From assembly GCA_963718315.1 (NCBI GenBank), contig CAVQZC010000012.1, positions 1-64,000 of the forward strand: DNA of 64,000 nucleotides, read 5' to 3'. This document shows positions 25,804 to 35,292 of the stretch, in pieces; the stretch's first letter is position 1; each line of letters begins with the position of its first letter. The notes below the pieces were generated by a model, which worked only from the letters and a program-made list of their open reading frames with translations, was not told the DNA's origin and searched no databases. This DNA is from CAVQZC01 sp963718315. Lineage in GTDB: Bacteria > Actinomycetota > Thermoleophilia > Gaiellales > JAICJC01. The translations under genes and the position numbers were made by a program.

Positions 25804-28609
25804 ATGGAGCTTCGTTTTTCGGTTCTGGGGCCGGTGACCGTCCTCCGGGACGGGGTAGACATCGACCTCGGGCCGGTCAAGCAGCGCGCACTCCTGGCGG
25901 CTCTGCTGCTGCGGCGTGGCCGGGTGGCCTCGCGGGCCGGGCTGGTGGATGCGGTGTGGGGAGAGGAGCCTCCGGCATCGGCGGCGAACGCCCTGCAGGT
26001 CTACGTCCATGGCCTGCGCCGCGCGCTCGGCACCGACCGCATCGAGACCGTGGCGCCCGGGTATCGGCTGATCGTCGAGGACGACGAGCTCGACCTCGAC
26101 CGGTTCGAGCGCCTGCTGGCCCGCGGCCGCCGTGAGCTCTCGGCGGGTGACGCCGCCCGCGGCGCTGCCGACCTGCGAGCGGCTCTCGACCTGTGGCAGG
26201 ACGACGCGCTCGCCGACCTCGCCGGCGAACCGGTCGCGGCCGAGGCCGGCCACCTCGGCGAGCAGCGGCTGGTCGCGCTCGAGCTGCGGCTGGAGGCCGA
26301 TCTCGCCAGCGGTCGCCACGATGAGCTCCTGGCCGAGCTGGAGGCGGAGGTCGCCCGGCACCCCGACCGGGACACGCTGCAGCGGCAGTACGCACTCGCG
26401 CTCTACCGCGCCGGGCGCCAGGTGGAGGCGCTGGAGCGGCTGCGGGCGGGGCGCGCCGAGCTGCTCGACCGGTTCGGGCTCGAGCCCTCCGAGGAGACGC
26501 GGGAGCTGGAGCGAGCCATCCTGCAGCAGGATCCGTCGCTGGCCGCTCCCGCGGGCGATCGGCGGGCGCCATTGCGGCTGCCTGCGCCGGCAACACCCCT
26601 GGTGGGCCGGCAGGGCGAGCTCTCCGAGGTGCTGTCGCTGCTCTCGGGCGATGCCCGGCTGGTGACGCTGACAGGCAGCGGCGGTATCGGCAAGACCCGC
26701 CTCGCGCTCGCGGCCGCCGAGAACGTGCGGGCCGCCGGCACTCCCGCCGGGTTCGTCGACCTCTCCGCGATCGCTGACCCTGAACTGGTCGCCTCGGCGA
26801 TCGCCGAGGCGGTGGGAGCAACCCTGACCGGGGCAGACGACGTCGCCGATCTGGCAGCCGACCTCGACGCTCGCGGGCGCGTGCTCCTGGTGATCGACAA
26901 CCTGGAGCAGTTGATGGACGCGGGAGAGCTCATCTCGCACCTGCTGTCACGCGTACCCGCCCTCACCGTGCTTGCCACGAGTCGCGTGCCGCTCGCCCTC
27001 GCCGCAGAGCACCGCTACGAGGTGGCGCCGCTGGCGACGGACGAGTCCACCGAGCTGTTCATGGCCCGGGCGCGCGCCACCGACCCGCGCTTCGCAGCCG
27101 GCGAGGATGCGGCCGCGACCGTGAACGGCCTGTGTACCCGGCTGGACGGCGTGCCACTGGCGATCGAGCTGGCCGCTGGGCGAGTCGGGCACATGACGTT
27201 GCAGCGACATCGACCAGCGGCTGGGTCAGGCGCTCGACTTGCTGGCCGGTGGCCCGCGCGACGCACCGGAGCGCCACCGAACCCTGCGGGCGACCCTCGG
27301 GTGGAGCGTTGCCGCGCTGTCACCGGGGGCGCGATCGGTCTTCGCCGAGCTGTCGCTGTTCGCCGGCGGATTCGACCGCGCAGCGGCGCATGTGGTGTGC
27401 GAGCAAACCGAGCCCGGAGTCGACTCGGCACTTCACGAGCTGGTCGACGCCAGCCTCGTCCGCCGCTTCGCGCCGAGCGGCGGGCCGGAGCGGTTCGCGA
27501 TGCTGTTTACGATCCGGTCGTTCGCCGCCGAGCAGCTGGCCGATCCCGGTGAGCGTCTGCAGACCGGCTCGCGACATCTCCACTACTACCTCGCCCTCGC
27601 CGAGCGCGCGGCCGCCGAGATCCAGGGAGGCGACGTCGCCGACGGGTACGCACTGATCGAGTCAGACCTCGAGAACCTGCGCGCCGCGCTCGGGTTCGCG
27701 GCCGAGCTCCAGATGGCTGAGGAGCAGCTGCGGCTGGCGGTGGCGCTGCGCCAGTTCTGGCTGGTGCGCGGCCATCTCCAGGAGGGGCGCCGCGCGTTCG
27801 AACTGGCTGTCGGTGAGGCGGGGCCCGACGTCCCGCAAGCACTGCTGGCGACGGCACGGATCCTGGGCGGCGCCTTCGCCTACCGGCTCGGCGACACCGT
27901 CTCGGCGCGACGCTGGTGGGAGGACGCCGAGCAGTCATACCGGGAGCTCGGCGACGAGAACGGCATCGGGCTCTGCCAGGCCGAGCTGGGCACCGCTGCC
28001 TTCGCCGAAGGCGACCTCGACGAGGCCCGGAAACGGTTCACCGATGCCGCCGAGCGGTTCCGCCGATCGGACAGCCTGACCCGGCTGGGCATCGTGCTCT
28101 CCAATCTGATGGAGGTCACCCGGGTCGCGGATGATCCCCGCGCCGCCGCCGAGATCGGCGAGGAGGCGGTGTCGCTCCACCGCTCCTCCGGCGATCTCGA
28201 GTCGCTCGCGATCAGCTTGCACAACCTCGCCCAGGTGCGCCTGGCGCTGGGTGACGCCCCTGGTGCCAGGCGGCTGATCGGAGAGAGCCTCGAGACCGCG
28301 CTGCAGATCGGCTACCGCGAGGTCGTCGCCTACTGCCTGCTCGTGGCGGCACAGCTGGCACTGGTCGACGACGACCCGGCCACCGCCACCCGGATGCTGA
28401 CCGGGATGGATGCGCTGTTCGCCCAGCTCGGCCAGGAGCCGCTCGGCGACGAGGCCCGAAGCCGCTCCAGGGTCGAGGAAACGCTGCGTGGAACGCTGGG
28501 CGAGGACGACTACGCCCGCCTGGTACGGCTGGCCGAGAGCGGCGGGGTCGACCAGATCGTGAGCGAGGCGCGCCGGCACCTCTCTGCCAGCACGGGTTCG
28601 CGCGGCTAG
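25804..28609 (+). CDS. SARP-type transcriptional regulator (HTH-BTAD-NB-ARC-TPR), one frameshift
   Basis: ATG 25804 opens a winged-helix DNA-binding domain (RFSVLGPVTVLRDG, WGEEPPASAANALQVYVHGLRRALG). A BTAD domain covers about 100-245. An NTPase domain follows with Walker A in TLTGSGGIGKTRLA, the acidic LLVIDNLEQL and the sensor motif VLATSRVPL. The C-terminal third is TPR-like. The frame changes near 27202; removing one base restores the AfsR-like text MTLSDIDQRLGQALDLLAGG and a 934-residue protein. Such regulators respond to a ligand or phosphorylation and activate neighbouring operons. The divergent membrane/barrel operon with its 11-bp repeats is the obvious target. Confidence 0.85.
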
Positions 28610-28640
28610 TCCGGACTCCCGGCCGGCACGGACGAAGACG

Positions 28641-29234
28641 TCAGCCTGGGTCCGGGGCAACGGGTAGCGGCATCGCCTGCCTGCGCCGCACGAGCAGCGC
28701 AATGATCACCGTGTCAGCAACGACAAAGTACGCCGGGTAGAGCAGCAAGCCGAAGTCGAGGGAGCCGACCGCCACCATCGCCAGCACCCCGCTGACCACG
28801 CTGAACACGAACGCGGACAGGGTCTCCGAGTACGGGTCTGCATAGGTCTTGGGCAGCATCATCACCACGGCGACGCAGTCCGCCATGACGACGCAGACCG
28901 TCGCGATGGTCGGATCTCCGGCCAGGAACCATCCGGCCACGCCCGCCGCCGCAACGGCGAGCAGGGCGAGATCCAACCGGCTCGCGCCTCCCACACCACG
29001 CCGCACGGCCAGCAGCAGGATGACGACGGCCCCCACGAGCTGGGCGACAACGACCAGCAGGCTCCAGCGCCCGCCGTCGGCGCGCTGCGAGGCGAGCACG
29101 ATCAGCGACAGCGTCAGCCAGATCCCCCACGACCCGCGATGCGGCCGCGTCGTGCCGGCGAGCACGTCGCGGATGTACGGCACGTAGAACAGCGCCTGCA
29201 GGACGCCGGCCAGGATGCCTGCGATGGCAAGCAT
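28641..29234 (-). CDS. seven-TM PQ-loop (SWEET-like) membrane protein
   Basis: A 197-residue protein with seven hydrophobic segments arranged 3-1-3. Each half carries a proline motif where PQ-loop transporters have PQ: P19 in YVPYIRDVL and P128 in MLPKTYADP. This is the SWEET/PQ-loop layout rather than the three-helix SemiSWEET. Transport of a sugar or amino acid is plausible but unproven, since the glutamine is missing in both motifs. Confidence 0.6.
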   Translation of the reverse strand: MLAIAGILAGVLQALFYVPYIRDVLAGTTRPHRGSWGIWLTLSLIVLASQRADGGRWSLLVVVAQLVGAVVILLLAVRRGVGGASRLDLALLAVAAAGVAGWFLAGDPTIATVCVVMADCVAVVMMLPKTYADPYSETLSAFVFSVVSGVLAMVAVGSLDFGLLLYPAYFVVADTVIIALLVRRRQAMPLPVAPDPG

Positions 29235-29298
29235 CTACCAAGGGTATCGGGGCGACGGCCGACCAGGGAGCCGGGGACGCGAAGCGGCTGAACGAGCC

Positions 29299-30183
29299 TC
29301 AGCCGGCGAAGCGCAGCGCCGGCAAACCGATCGCCCCAGGCACCGTGACCAGCAGCGATCCTGCTAGCGGCTCCGCGGCCCGCGCACGGGCGTCCATGCC
29401 CTCCCAGGCGGTCGTCACGTAGAGCCGGTCGAGGCCCGCTCCGCCGAAGGCGGCGCAGGTCGGCCGCGACACCGGCATCTCCAGGCGGTCGCGCACCTCG
29501 CCTTCCGGCGAGATCCGCCAGACGCTCGAGCCCTCCCACATCGCCGCCCAGATGTCGCCGTGTGCGTCGACGATCAGCCCGTCCGCCAACCCGTCAGGTT
29601 CGTCGAAGCGGATAAGCACGTCCGGCTCACCGAGCGCTCCGGTCGAGCGGTCGTACGGATACCGGAGGATCTCGGGCTCGCCGGTGTCGATGTAGTACAT
29701 GACGCGCCCGTCCAGCGACCAGGCGAGCCCGTTCGACTCCGTGATCCCTGACAGCAGCTCGGTCACGGCGCCGGCCGGGTCGACGGAGTAGAGCGCACCC
29801 TGGCCGCGGCTCCCGTCCGTGGAGCAGGTGCCGATCAGGAACCGCCCGTCGGGGTCGCAGGCGCCGTCGTTGAAGCGAACGTTGGGGGCAAGACCGAACG
29901 CGATCTCGGGGCGGTCGGCGGCCTCGTCTGGGCCGACGAGCAGCAGCCCGTCGTCACGGGCCACCACCAGCCCGCCGTTGTCACGCAGGGCGGCGGCACC
30001 GACCAGCTCCCCGGCGCGGAACGACGTGTGGCCTCCGTCCTCGCCGAGCCGGTGAACGAACCCGCGGTTGCAGTCCACCCACACAACCGTCTGAGTGCGG
30101 TCGTCCCACAGCGGCCGTTCGAGGAGCTCGGCGTCGTCGGCGAACGCCGTCTGCCAACTGGTCACAGGCCGCCCGAGCGCCAC
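29299..30183 (-). CDS. SMP-30/gluconolactonase family protein
   Basis: A 294-residue six-bladed propeller. The metal-binding pattern is visible: a glutamate near the start (LLERPLWDD), the asparagine in NVRFNDGACDPDGRFLIGT, ITESNGLAWS, and the aspartate in DEPDGLADGLIVDAHGDIW. Relatives hydrolyse sugar lactones such as gluconolactone. Glucose-6-phosphate and GMC oxidations elsewhere in the window produce such lactones. The first codon (GTG 30183) is uncertain; a GTG a few codons downstream would also fit. Confidence 0.85.
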   Translation of the reverse strand: MALGRPVTSWQTAFADDAELLERPLWDDRTQTVVWVDCNRGFVHRLGEDGGHTSFRAGELVGAAALRDNGGLVVARDDGLLLVGPDEAADRPEIAFGLAPNVRFNDGACDPDGRFLIGTCSTDGSRGQGALYSVDPAGAVTELLSGITESNGLAWSLDGRVMYYIDTGEPEILRYPYDRSTGALGEPDVLIRFDEPDGLADGLIVDAHGDIWAAMWEGSSVWRISPEGEVRDRLEMPVSRPTCAAFGGAGLDRLYVTTAWEGMDARARAAEPLAGSLLVTVPGAIGLPALRFAG

Positions 30184-30491
30184 CCGCCGGCGCTGTGCCG
30201 CCGGAGTGGTGCTACGCCCGCCTGCGGGCTGAACACGGCGTCCAGCTGGGCCGCCAGCCGACCCAGCCTGCGCCGCTGCCGGCGACGGGCGAGATGACTG
30301 CGGATGTTTGCGATTCGACGACTGCTCATGACCGACCGGTTCGAAGCCACAGGGTGAGTTCCTTCCCTATACGGCAGCGAGCTCTCGCCCGCCACGCACA
30401 GAAGGGTGGTTCGCGGCCGGGTTGCGGTTGAGCCGGGGGATCCTGGCGGCCGATGCAGCGAAACCGCCAGGCTTTCCCGATCCCATCCCGG
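30184..30491. other. 308-base region without a convincing gene
   Basis: It lies upstream of the SMP-30 gene and behind the usp gene. A 55-codon minus-strand frame (30329-30162) would give a small arginine-rich protein, but it has no ribosome site and overlaps SMP-30. The region also holds the inverted repeat at 30442-30471. I see no tRNA or riboswitch here. Confidence 0.5.
30442..30471. terminator. inverted repeat, candidate terminator of usp
   Basis: CCTGGCGG and CCGCCAGG form a perfect eight-base stem around a 14-base loop. It is 21 bases downstream of the usp stop codon on the minus strand. There is no U tract and the loop is long, so support is moderate. Confidence 0.35.
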
Positions 30492-30941
30492 TCACGCCGC
30501 GACGGGAACGCTGGTCGTCTTCCTCTGTCTGTCGGCTGCGACCAGCACTGGGCACGCGGCTCGGTGCAGCAGCGCATGGGGCGTCGAGCCGACTGCCGCT
30601 CCGATCAGGCTGTGGTGCCGGTCCGGTCCGGTGACGATCAGGTCGGCGTTGCTCAGCTTGGCGACCTGAAGGATCACTGACGACGGCCGCTTGTAGGTGG
30701 CGTGCGTCTGCTCCCTGACCGTGTAGCCGTGCGCGCGGAGCGTCTCTGCTCCCTCGTGCACCACACGGTCCCTGGCCGCCTCGTCCAGATGCACCGGGCC
30801 CGAGACGCGGCTGCTCGCCATCTCACGAACGTGCACAACGGTGATCTCACCGTCAACCTTGTCGGTGACGCTCTCAGCCTGAGCAACTGCAGTGCCCGAG
30901 CGCTCAGAGCCATCGAGCGCGACGAGAACCCTCTTGTACAT
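30492..30941 (-). CDS. universal stress protein (UspA family)
   Basis: A 149-residue single-domain protein. It begins with the family pattern KRVLVALDGSERSGTAV and contains DLIVTGPDRHHSLIGAAVGST, a slightly degenerate ATP-binding loop in which the second glycine position is histidine. GAGGAAGTGAG precedes ATG 30941. It likely binds ATP or a nucleotide and acts in stress adaptation. The gene stands alone. Confidence 0.9.
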   Translation of the reverse strand: MYKRVLVALDGSERSGTAVAQAESVTDKVDGEITVVHVREMASSRVSGPVHLDEAARDRVVHEGAETLRAHGYTVREQTHATYKRPSSVILQVAKLSNADLIVTGPDRHHSLIGAAVGSTPHALLHRAACPVLVAADRQRKTTSVPVAA

Positions 30942-31085
30942 GAATCTCACTTCCTCGATTTGGACTCCCGAATCCACGTGGACCGGGTACAGAACCAGCG
31001 TAGGCATGCCGTCGTCAACGCCGGCTCAAGAAACCAGAGGCAGGGTCAAGAACGGCTCAACACGCGGTTCCAGGGAGCGGCGCGG

Positions 31086-31631
31086 CTAGCGGTCCTCGAG
31101 CATCCGCAGCAGCCTGGTGGTGGTGTTCCAGTTGCGGATGGTGATGCTGGGGTAGATCGGGCTGCCGACGATCTTGCTCAGCCTGCTCTGACCGGCCCGG
31201 CTGACCAGGCGGGAGAAGTAGAGGGCGCCGGGACCGGCGTGGGCCTCGTCGACGCCGGGCGCGACGGCGACCTTGGCGATCGCGGTCCTGGCCCGCAACG
31301 GCTCCTTCAGGAAGATGACGTCGTAGCGATAGGCGTCGGGATCCGTGCCGAACGCCCTGGGCGCCCGGTCGACCGTTGCCCGCATCTGCTGCAGGCTGCG
31401 CACAACCACGCTCGCCTGGTAGGAGAACGTGCCCGACAGCAGCTCCTCCAGGCGGACGGTCAGGTCGGCCACCGGCGTCCCGGTTGCTGCGAAGAGGACG
31501 TTCCCGCTCTGGATGTAGGTGGCAACGTCCTCGAACCCGTCCGCCTCCAGACACGCGCGCAGGTCGGCCATCCGGATCAGGTTCCGGCCGCCGACGTTGA
31601 TGCCGCGCAGGAGAGCCAGGTACTCGGTCAC
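31086..31631 (-). CDS. DUF1697 family protein
   Basis: A 181-residue protein that follows the DUF1697 pattern along its whole length: LALLRGINVGGRNLIRMADLR near the start, TYIQSGNVLFA around 42-52, DVIFLKEP in the middle and PSITIRNWNTTTRLL at the end. The family is widespread and uncharacterised. GTG or ATG near 31631 is a normal start. No operon partner is evident; the next gene leftward is usp, 144 bases away. Confidence 0.9.
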   Translation of the reverse strand: MTEYLALLRGINVGGRNLIRMADLRACLEADGFEDVATYIQSGNVLFAATGTPVADLTVRLEELLSGTFSYQASVVVRSLQQMRATVDRAPRAFGTDPDAYRYDVIFLKEPLRARTAIAKVAVAPGVDEAHAGPGALYFSRLVSRAGQSRLSKIVGSPIYPSITIRNWNTTTRLLRMLEDR

Positions 31632-31677
31632 GCCAGGCTCTAGCCTAGGCGACTCGCGCTCCGCGGCCGGTGGCCGC

Positions 31678-33090
31678 CTACTTGCCGCTCATCAGCTGCG
31701 AGATGCTCGAGGCGATCGACTGCCCCTGTGCCTGCGACTGCGCCAGCGCCGTCTCCATCGCAGTGAACCGGGCGCGCAGCGACGCTTCCTTTGTCTTCAG
31801 CCGCAGGTCGAGGGCGTTGGACTGCTGCACCAGCGAGTTGATCTGCGACTGCTGCGAATCGATCTGCCCCTTCAGCAGCCCATTGGCGCCGTTGCCAAAG
31901 CGCTTGACCACCGTGTCGAGCTTCCCCACGGCCGCCGGGACGGTCGGATCGTCGGACACCGTCGTGAACTGGGCCTTGGTGCGGGCGAAATCGTTGGTGA
32001 GCGCGGTCGTCAGCGCGGTCGTGTCGAGCGTCAGCTTGCCCGCCAGAGCGTCCGGGTTCGGGGTGCCGCCTGCGGCCGCCGCGCCGGTGGAGACGCCCAC
32101 CTGCAGCAGCGATGCCATCGTCTGGTTGCTGTCATTCGACGCTGCGACCGTTGCCCGCATCGACGACAGCAGATTGCGCAGCGTCGGATCGCCGTACAGC
32201 ACTCCCTTGATCCTGTCCGCATCGTTGGTCGCGTTGACCACCGGCCGCTCGTTCAGCTTGCCGAGGATGAAAGAGACCGTCGAGTTGTACTGGTCGACGA
32301 ACCCCTGGACGCTGGTCTTGATCGCGTCGGTATCGGCGCTGGGCGTGCCCACCACCACCGAGACCGATCCGGTGGTCACCGCCTTCAGGGTGAGCGTGAC
32401 GCCGACCAGGCCGTCGGTGACGACGTTCGACGCGCTGCTGTGCTGCACGCCGTCGATCGTGTACGCCGCGTCGCGAGCCGCCTGCGTCTCGGCGAAACCG
32501 AACTGCGCCGCCGCGCTGCCCGCGACCGTGATCGTGTTCGCCTGCCCCGTCTGCTTGCCGGACAACACCAGCTTCCCATCCACGACCCCGGCGTAGACCT
32601 GGGAGCCGGCCGTCTGGTTGATGCGCGTCGCGATGGTGGCGGCTGTGTCACCGGCGCTCACCTGCACCTCGACCGGATCGCCGGCGCCGAGGCTGAGTTC
32701 GAGCACGCCGTCCTGGGCGGCCGGGCCGGCGGCGGCCGTCTGCCCCATCTGATCGGCGCGCGCCAGCCGGCTGACGGCCACGTCGTACCCACCCGGAGGA
32801 GCACCGCTGGTGCGCAGCACGCCGATCTGGGACATGTTGTTCGAGTCGACGGTCTGCTTGTCGGCCCACGTGGCCGGGTCGCGCATCGCGGCGATCGAGG
32901 TCTGCAGGTTGGCGAGCCGGGTGTTGATGTCCTTGAGCGCCTGCTGCCGCGCCGTGTAGACGACCTGGCGCTGCTGCATCCGGGTCTGCGGCTGGCGCTC
33001 GATCTGCATCAGCTTCGTCACGATGCTGTTCGTGTCGAGGCCGGATGCCAGACCGGTGATGTTCGAGACGGGGGTGCTGTTGGCGGCCAC
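31678..33090 (-). CDS. fliD: flagellar hook-associated protein 2 (filament cap)
   Basis: A 470-residue FliD. The N-terminus ITGLASGLDTNSIVTKLMQI is the family signature of the D0/D1 coil. The middle has the FliD_C fold (GVTLTLKAVTTGSVSVVV) and the C-terminal coil contains long heptads (QINSLVQQSNALDLRLKTKEA). FliD caps the growing filament and folds flagellin. GTG 33090 gives the standard N-terminus; an in-frame start at 33159 would add 23 residues. No other flagellar gene is in the window. Three phased repeats lie 66-144 bases upstream. Confidence 0.92.
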   Translation of the reverse strand: MAANSTPVSNITGLASGLDTNSIVTKLMQIERQPQTRMQQRQVVYTARQQALKDINTRLANLQTSIAAMRDPATWADKQTVDSNNMSQIGVLRTSGAPPGGYDVAVSRLARADQMGQTAAAGPAAQDGVLELSLGAGDPVEVQVSAGDTAATIATRINQTAGSQVYAGVVDGKLVLSGKQTGQANTITVAGSAAAQFGFAETQAARDAAYTIDGVQHSSASNVVTDGLVGVTLTLKAVTTGSVSVVVGTPSADTDAIKTSVQGFVDQYNSTVSFILGKLNERPVVNATNDADRIKGVLYGDPTLRNLLSSMRATVAASNDSNQTMASLLQVGVSTGAAAAGGTPNPDALAGKLTLDTTALTTALTNDFARTKAQFTTVSDDPTVPAAVGKLDTVVKRFGNGANGLLKGQIDSQQSQINSLVQQSNALDLRLKTKEASLRARFTAMETALAQSQAQGQSIASSISQLMSGK

Positions 33091-33155
33091 GCTCTCTAAC
33101 TCGACAGGTTTTGCGTGTTCTCCAGCCCCCGTTTCGGGAATCTGGGTGATTCGCC

Positions 33156-33234
33156 CCACTGAGGAAGGGAATTCGCGGTCCTTGCCTCACTGGGGAAGCG
33201 AATCGCAACGATTACGTTCACTTTGGAAGCGAAT
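33156..33234. repeat. three 17-base direct repeats with an exact 31-bp period
   Basis: CCACTGAGGAAGGGAAT (33156-33172), TCACTGGGGAAGCGAAT (33187-33203) and TCACTTTGGAAGCGAAT (33218-33234) start exactly 31 bases apart. Copies two and three share 15 of 17 bases; copies one and two share 14. Spacers between them are unrelated. A weak fourth copy (33125-33141) keeps the register and the GGGAAT end. The array lies between fliD and kup and looks like a set of protein-binding sites three helical turns apart. Confidence 0.7.
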
Positions 33235-33371
33235 TACGTGCGCCGGCCCGCGCGCCGACGGAGCTGAAACCGACGCCCTCACCCGCCTCCTGAAGGCGCG
33301 CCTCGAACAGCGCCGAGGCACGATCCGCAGCGTCCACGTCTCGATGATGGCACGGCGGGCCGCCCGGTACG

Positions 33372-35279
33372 ATGGCGGGCGCTTTGAGTACGACGATGAG
33401 CAGGGACCTCTCCCACCCGACCCACACCGCCGCCGCCGCCACGCTGACCGTGGCGGCCCTCGGCGTTGTCTTTGGAGACATCGGCACCAGCCCGCTCTAC
33501 TCGATGCACGAGGTGTTCGCGGGCGACCACCCGATCGCGGCGACGCCGGAACGGATCTACGGAGTCGTCTCGATGATCGTCTGGGCGTTGATGATCATCG
33601 TCACGCTCAAGTACGTGCTGGTGATCATGCGCGCCAGCAACAACGGCGAGGGCGGCATCATGGCGCTGATCGCCCTCGTCCGGCGAGCCGTCCAGTCGCC
33701 CAACGCACGCTACGTGCTGGTCGCCCTCGGGCTGTTCGGCGCCTCGCTGTTCTACGGCGACGGGATGATCACGCCGGCGATCTCGGTGCTGTCGGCAGTG
33801 GAGGGCCTGAAGGTCGCGTCGCCCGGTCTTTCCAGCGAGGTGATCCCGATCTCGCTGGCGGTGCTGACGGTGCTGTTCTGCATCCAGCGGTTCGGCACGG
33901 GCAGAGTCGGCGTGCTGTTCGGCCCGGCGATGGGCATCTGGTTCACGACGATCGCCGTCCTCGGCCTCCACAACATCGTCAACAACGCGGGGATCTTCCG
34001 CTGCCTCTCGCCAACGTACGCGGCCCAGTTCATCATCAACGAACCGCACCAGGCGTTCGTCTCGCTGGGGTCGGTTGTGCTGGCGGTGACGGGCGCCGAG
34101 GCGCTGTACGCCGACATGGGCCACTTCGGCCGCCCGGCGATCGCCCGCGCCTGGCTGGGCCTGGTCTACCCAGCCCTGATCCTCAACTACCTGGGTCAGG
34201 GAGCCCTGCTGCTCGGCGACCACACCGCCACCCGCAACCCCTTCTTCCTGCTCGCCCCGGACTGGTTCCAGCTACCGCTGGTGATCCTGGCGACGATCGC
34301 CACGGTGATCGCCAGCCAGGCCGTGATCGCCGGCGCGTTCTCGGTCACGCGGCAGGCCGTCCAGCTCGGCTACCTCCCCCGCGTCGTCGTGCGCCACACT
34401 TCGCCGGAAGAGGGCCAGATCTACGTGCCGGTCGTCAACTGGTTCCTGTTCGTCGCAATCGTCGGACTGGTCATCGGCTTCCGCACCTCGTCCAACCTGG
34501 CCGCCGCGTATGGCATCGCGGTCACGGGCACCCTTGCGATCGACACGATCCTCGCCTTCGTCGTCGTCAGGCTGGTGTGGAAGAAGTCGTGGCCGCTCGT
34601 CATCCTCGGCGCCGGCGGCTTCCTGATCGTCGACCTGTCCTTCTTTGCGGGCAACGTCTCGAAGATCCCCCACGGCGGCTGGTTCCCGCTGCTGGTCGGC
34701 GCGCTTGTGTTCGGCGTTCTGATGACCTGGCGGCGGGGACGGCTGATCCTGGCCGACCGCACCAAGGAGGACACGCTGCCGCTGCGGCTGTTCATCAACC
34801 GCATGATCGACGAGCGCCCGCTGCGGATCCCCGGCACCGCCGTGTTCATGACGTCCAGCGAGACCACGCCCCGCGCGCTGCAGCAGGACTACGCCCACCA
34901 CCACGTCCTCTTCGAACGCGTCGTCATCCTGAGGGTGCAGACCGTCGGCGTGCCCCACGTGCCCGACACCGACCGGGTCGAGGTGAGGTCGGTGCGCTAC
35001 GGCTTCGTGCGGGTCTCCGTCCGCTACGGCTTCCAGGACGAGCCCGACATCCCAGCGGCTCTGCGCCTTGCCAACGAACGCGGCGCCGAGCTCGACCTGA
35101 GATCGCCCTCGTACTTCCTGTCACGGATCCAGCTCGTGCCCACCCGCAGCGGGCGCGGCATGAACCGCTTCCGCAAGTACCTGTTCGTGGCGCTGCAGAA
35201 GAACGCGGTTCCCGCGGCCCGCTACTACCGGCTGCCCGCCAGCCAGGTGGTGGACATGGGCAGCTACGTCGAGATCTGA
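33372..35279 (+). CDS. kup: potassium uptake protein Kup
   Basis: A 635-residue potassium/proton symporter. The signature GVVFGDIGTSPLY is at about 31-43, followed by the conserved KYVLVIMRASNNGEGGIMAL. About 12 membrane segments fill residues 20-450 and a cytoplasmic C-terminal domain follows. ATG 33372 and ATG 33396 are both possible starts. I looked for a c-di-AMP riboswitch upstream, known before kup genes in actinobacteria, and did not recognise one. Confidence 0.95.
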   Translation: MAGALSTTMSRDLSHPTHTAAAATLTVAALGVVFGDIGTSPLYSMHEVFAGDHPIAATPERIYGVVSMIVWALMIIVTLKYVLVIMRASNNGEGGIMALIALVRRAVQSPNARYVLVALGLFGASLFYGDGMITPAISVLSAVEGLKVASPGLSSEVIPISLAVLTVLFCIQRFGTGRVGVLFGPAMGIWFTTIAVLGLHNIVNNAGIFRCLSPTYAAQFIINEPHQAFVSLGSVVLAVTGAEALYADMGHFGRPAIARAWLGLVYPALILNYLGQGALLLGDHTATRNPFFLLAPDWFQLPLVILATIATVIASQAVIAGAFSVTRQAVQLGYLPRVVVRHTSPEEGQIYVPVVNWFLFVAIVGLVIGFRTSSNLAAAYGIAVTGTLAIDTILAFVVVRLVWKKSWPLVILGAGGFLIVDLSFFAGNVSKIPHGGWFPLLVGALVFGVLMTWRRGRLILADRTKEDTLPLRLFINRMIDERPLRIPGTAVFMTSSETTPRALQQDYAHHHVLFERVVILRVQTVGVPHVPDTDRVEVRSVRYGFVRVSVRYGFQDEPDIPAALRLANERGAELDLRSPSYFLSRIQLVPTRSGRGMNRFRKYLFVALQKNAVPAARYYRLPASQVVDMGSYVEI

Positions 35280-35292
35280 GTACGATCGGCGC

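Noticed and set aside
30325..30355. GGTTCGAAGCC resembling a tRNA T-loop
   Set aside because: The flanking bases do not form a T-stem, and no acceptor or anticodon arm can be folded around it.
33125..33234. Minimal CRISPR array
   Set aside because: Repeats are only 17 bases and imperfect, spacers are 14 bases, and no cas gene is near.
33235..33371. c-di-AMP (ydaO) riboswitch before kup
   Set aside because: I could not match the conserved core or pairing pattern in this leader.
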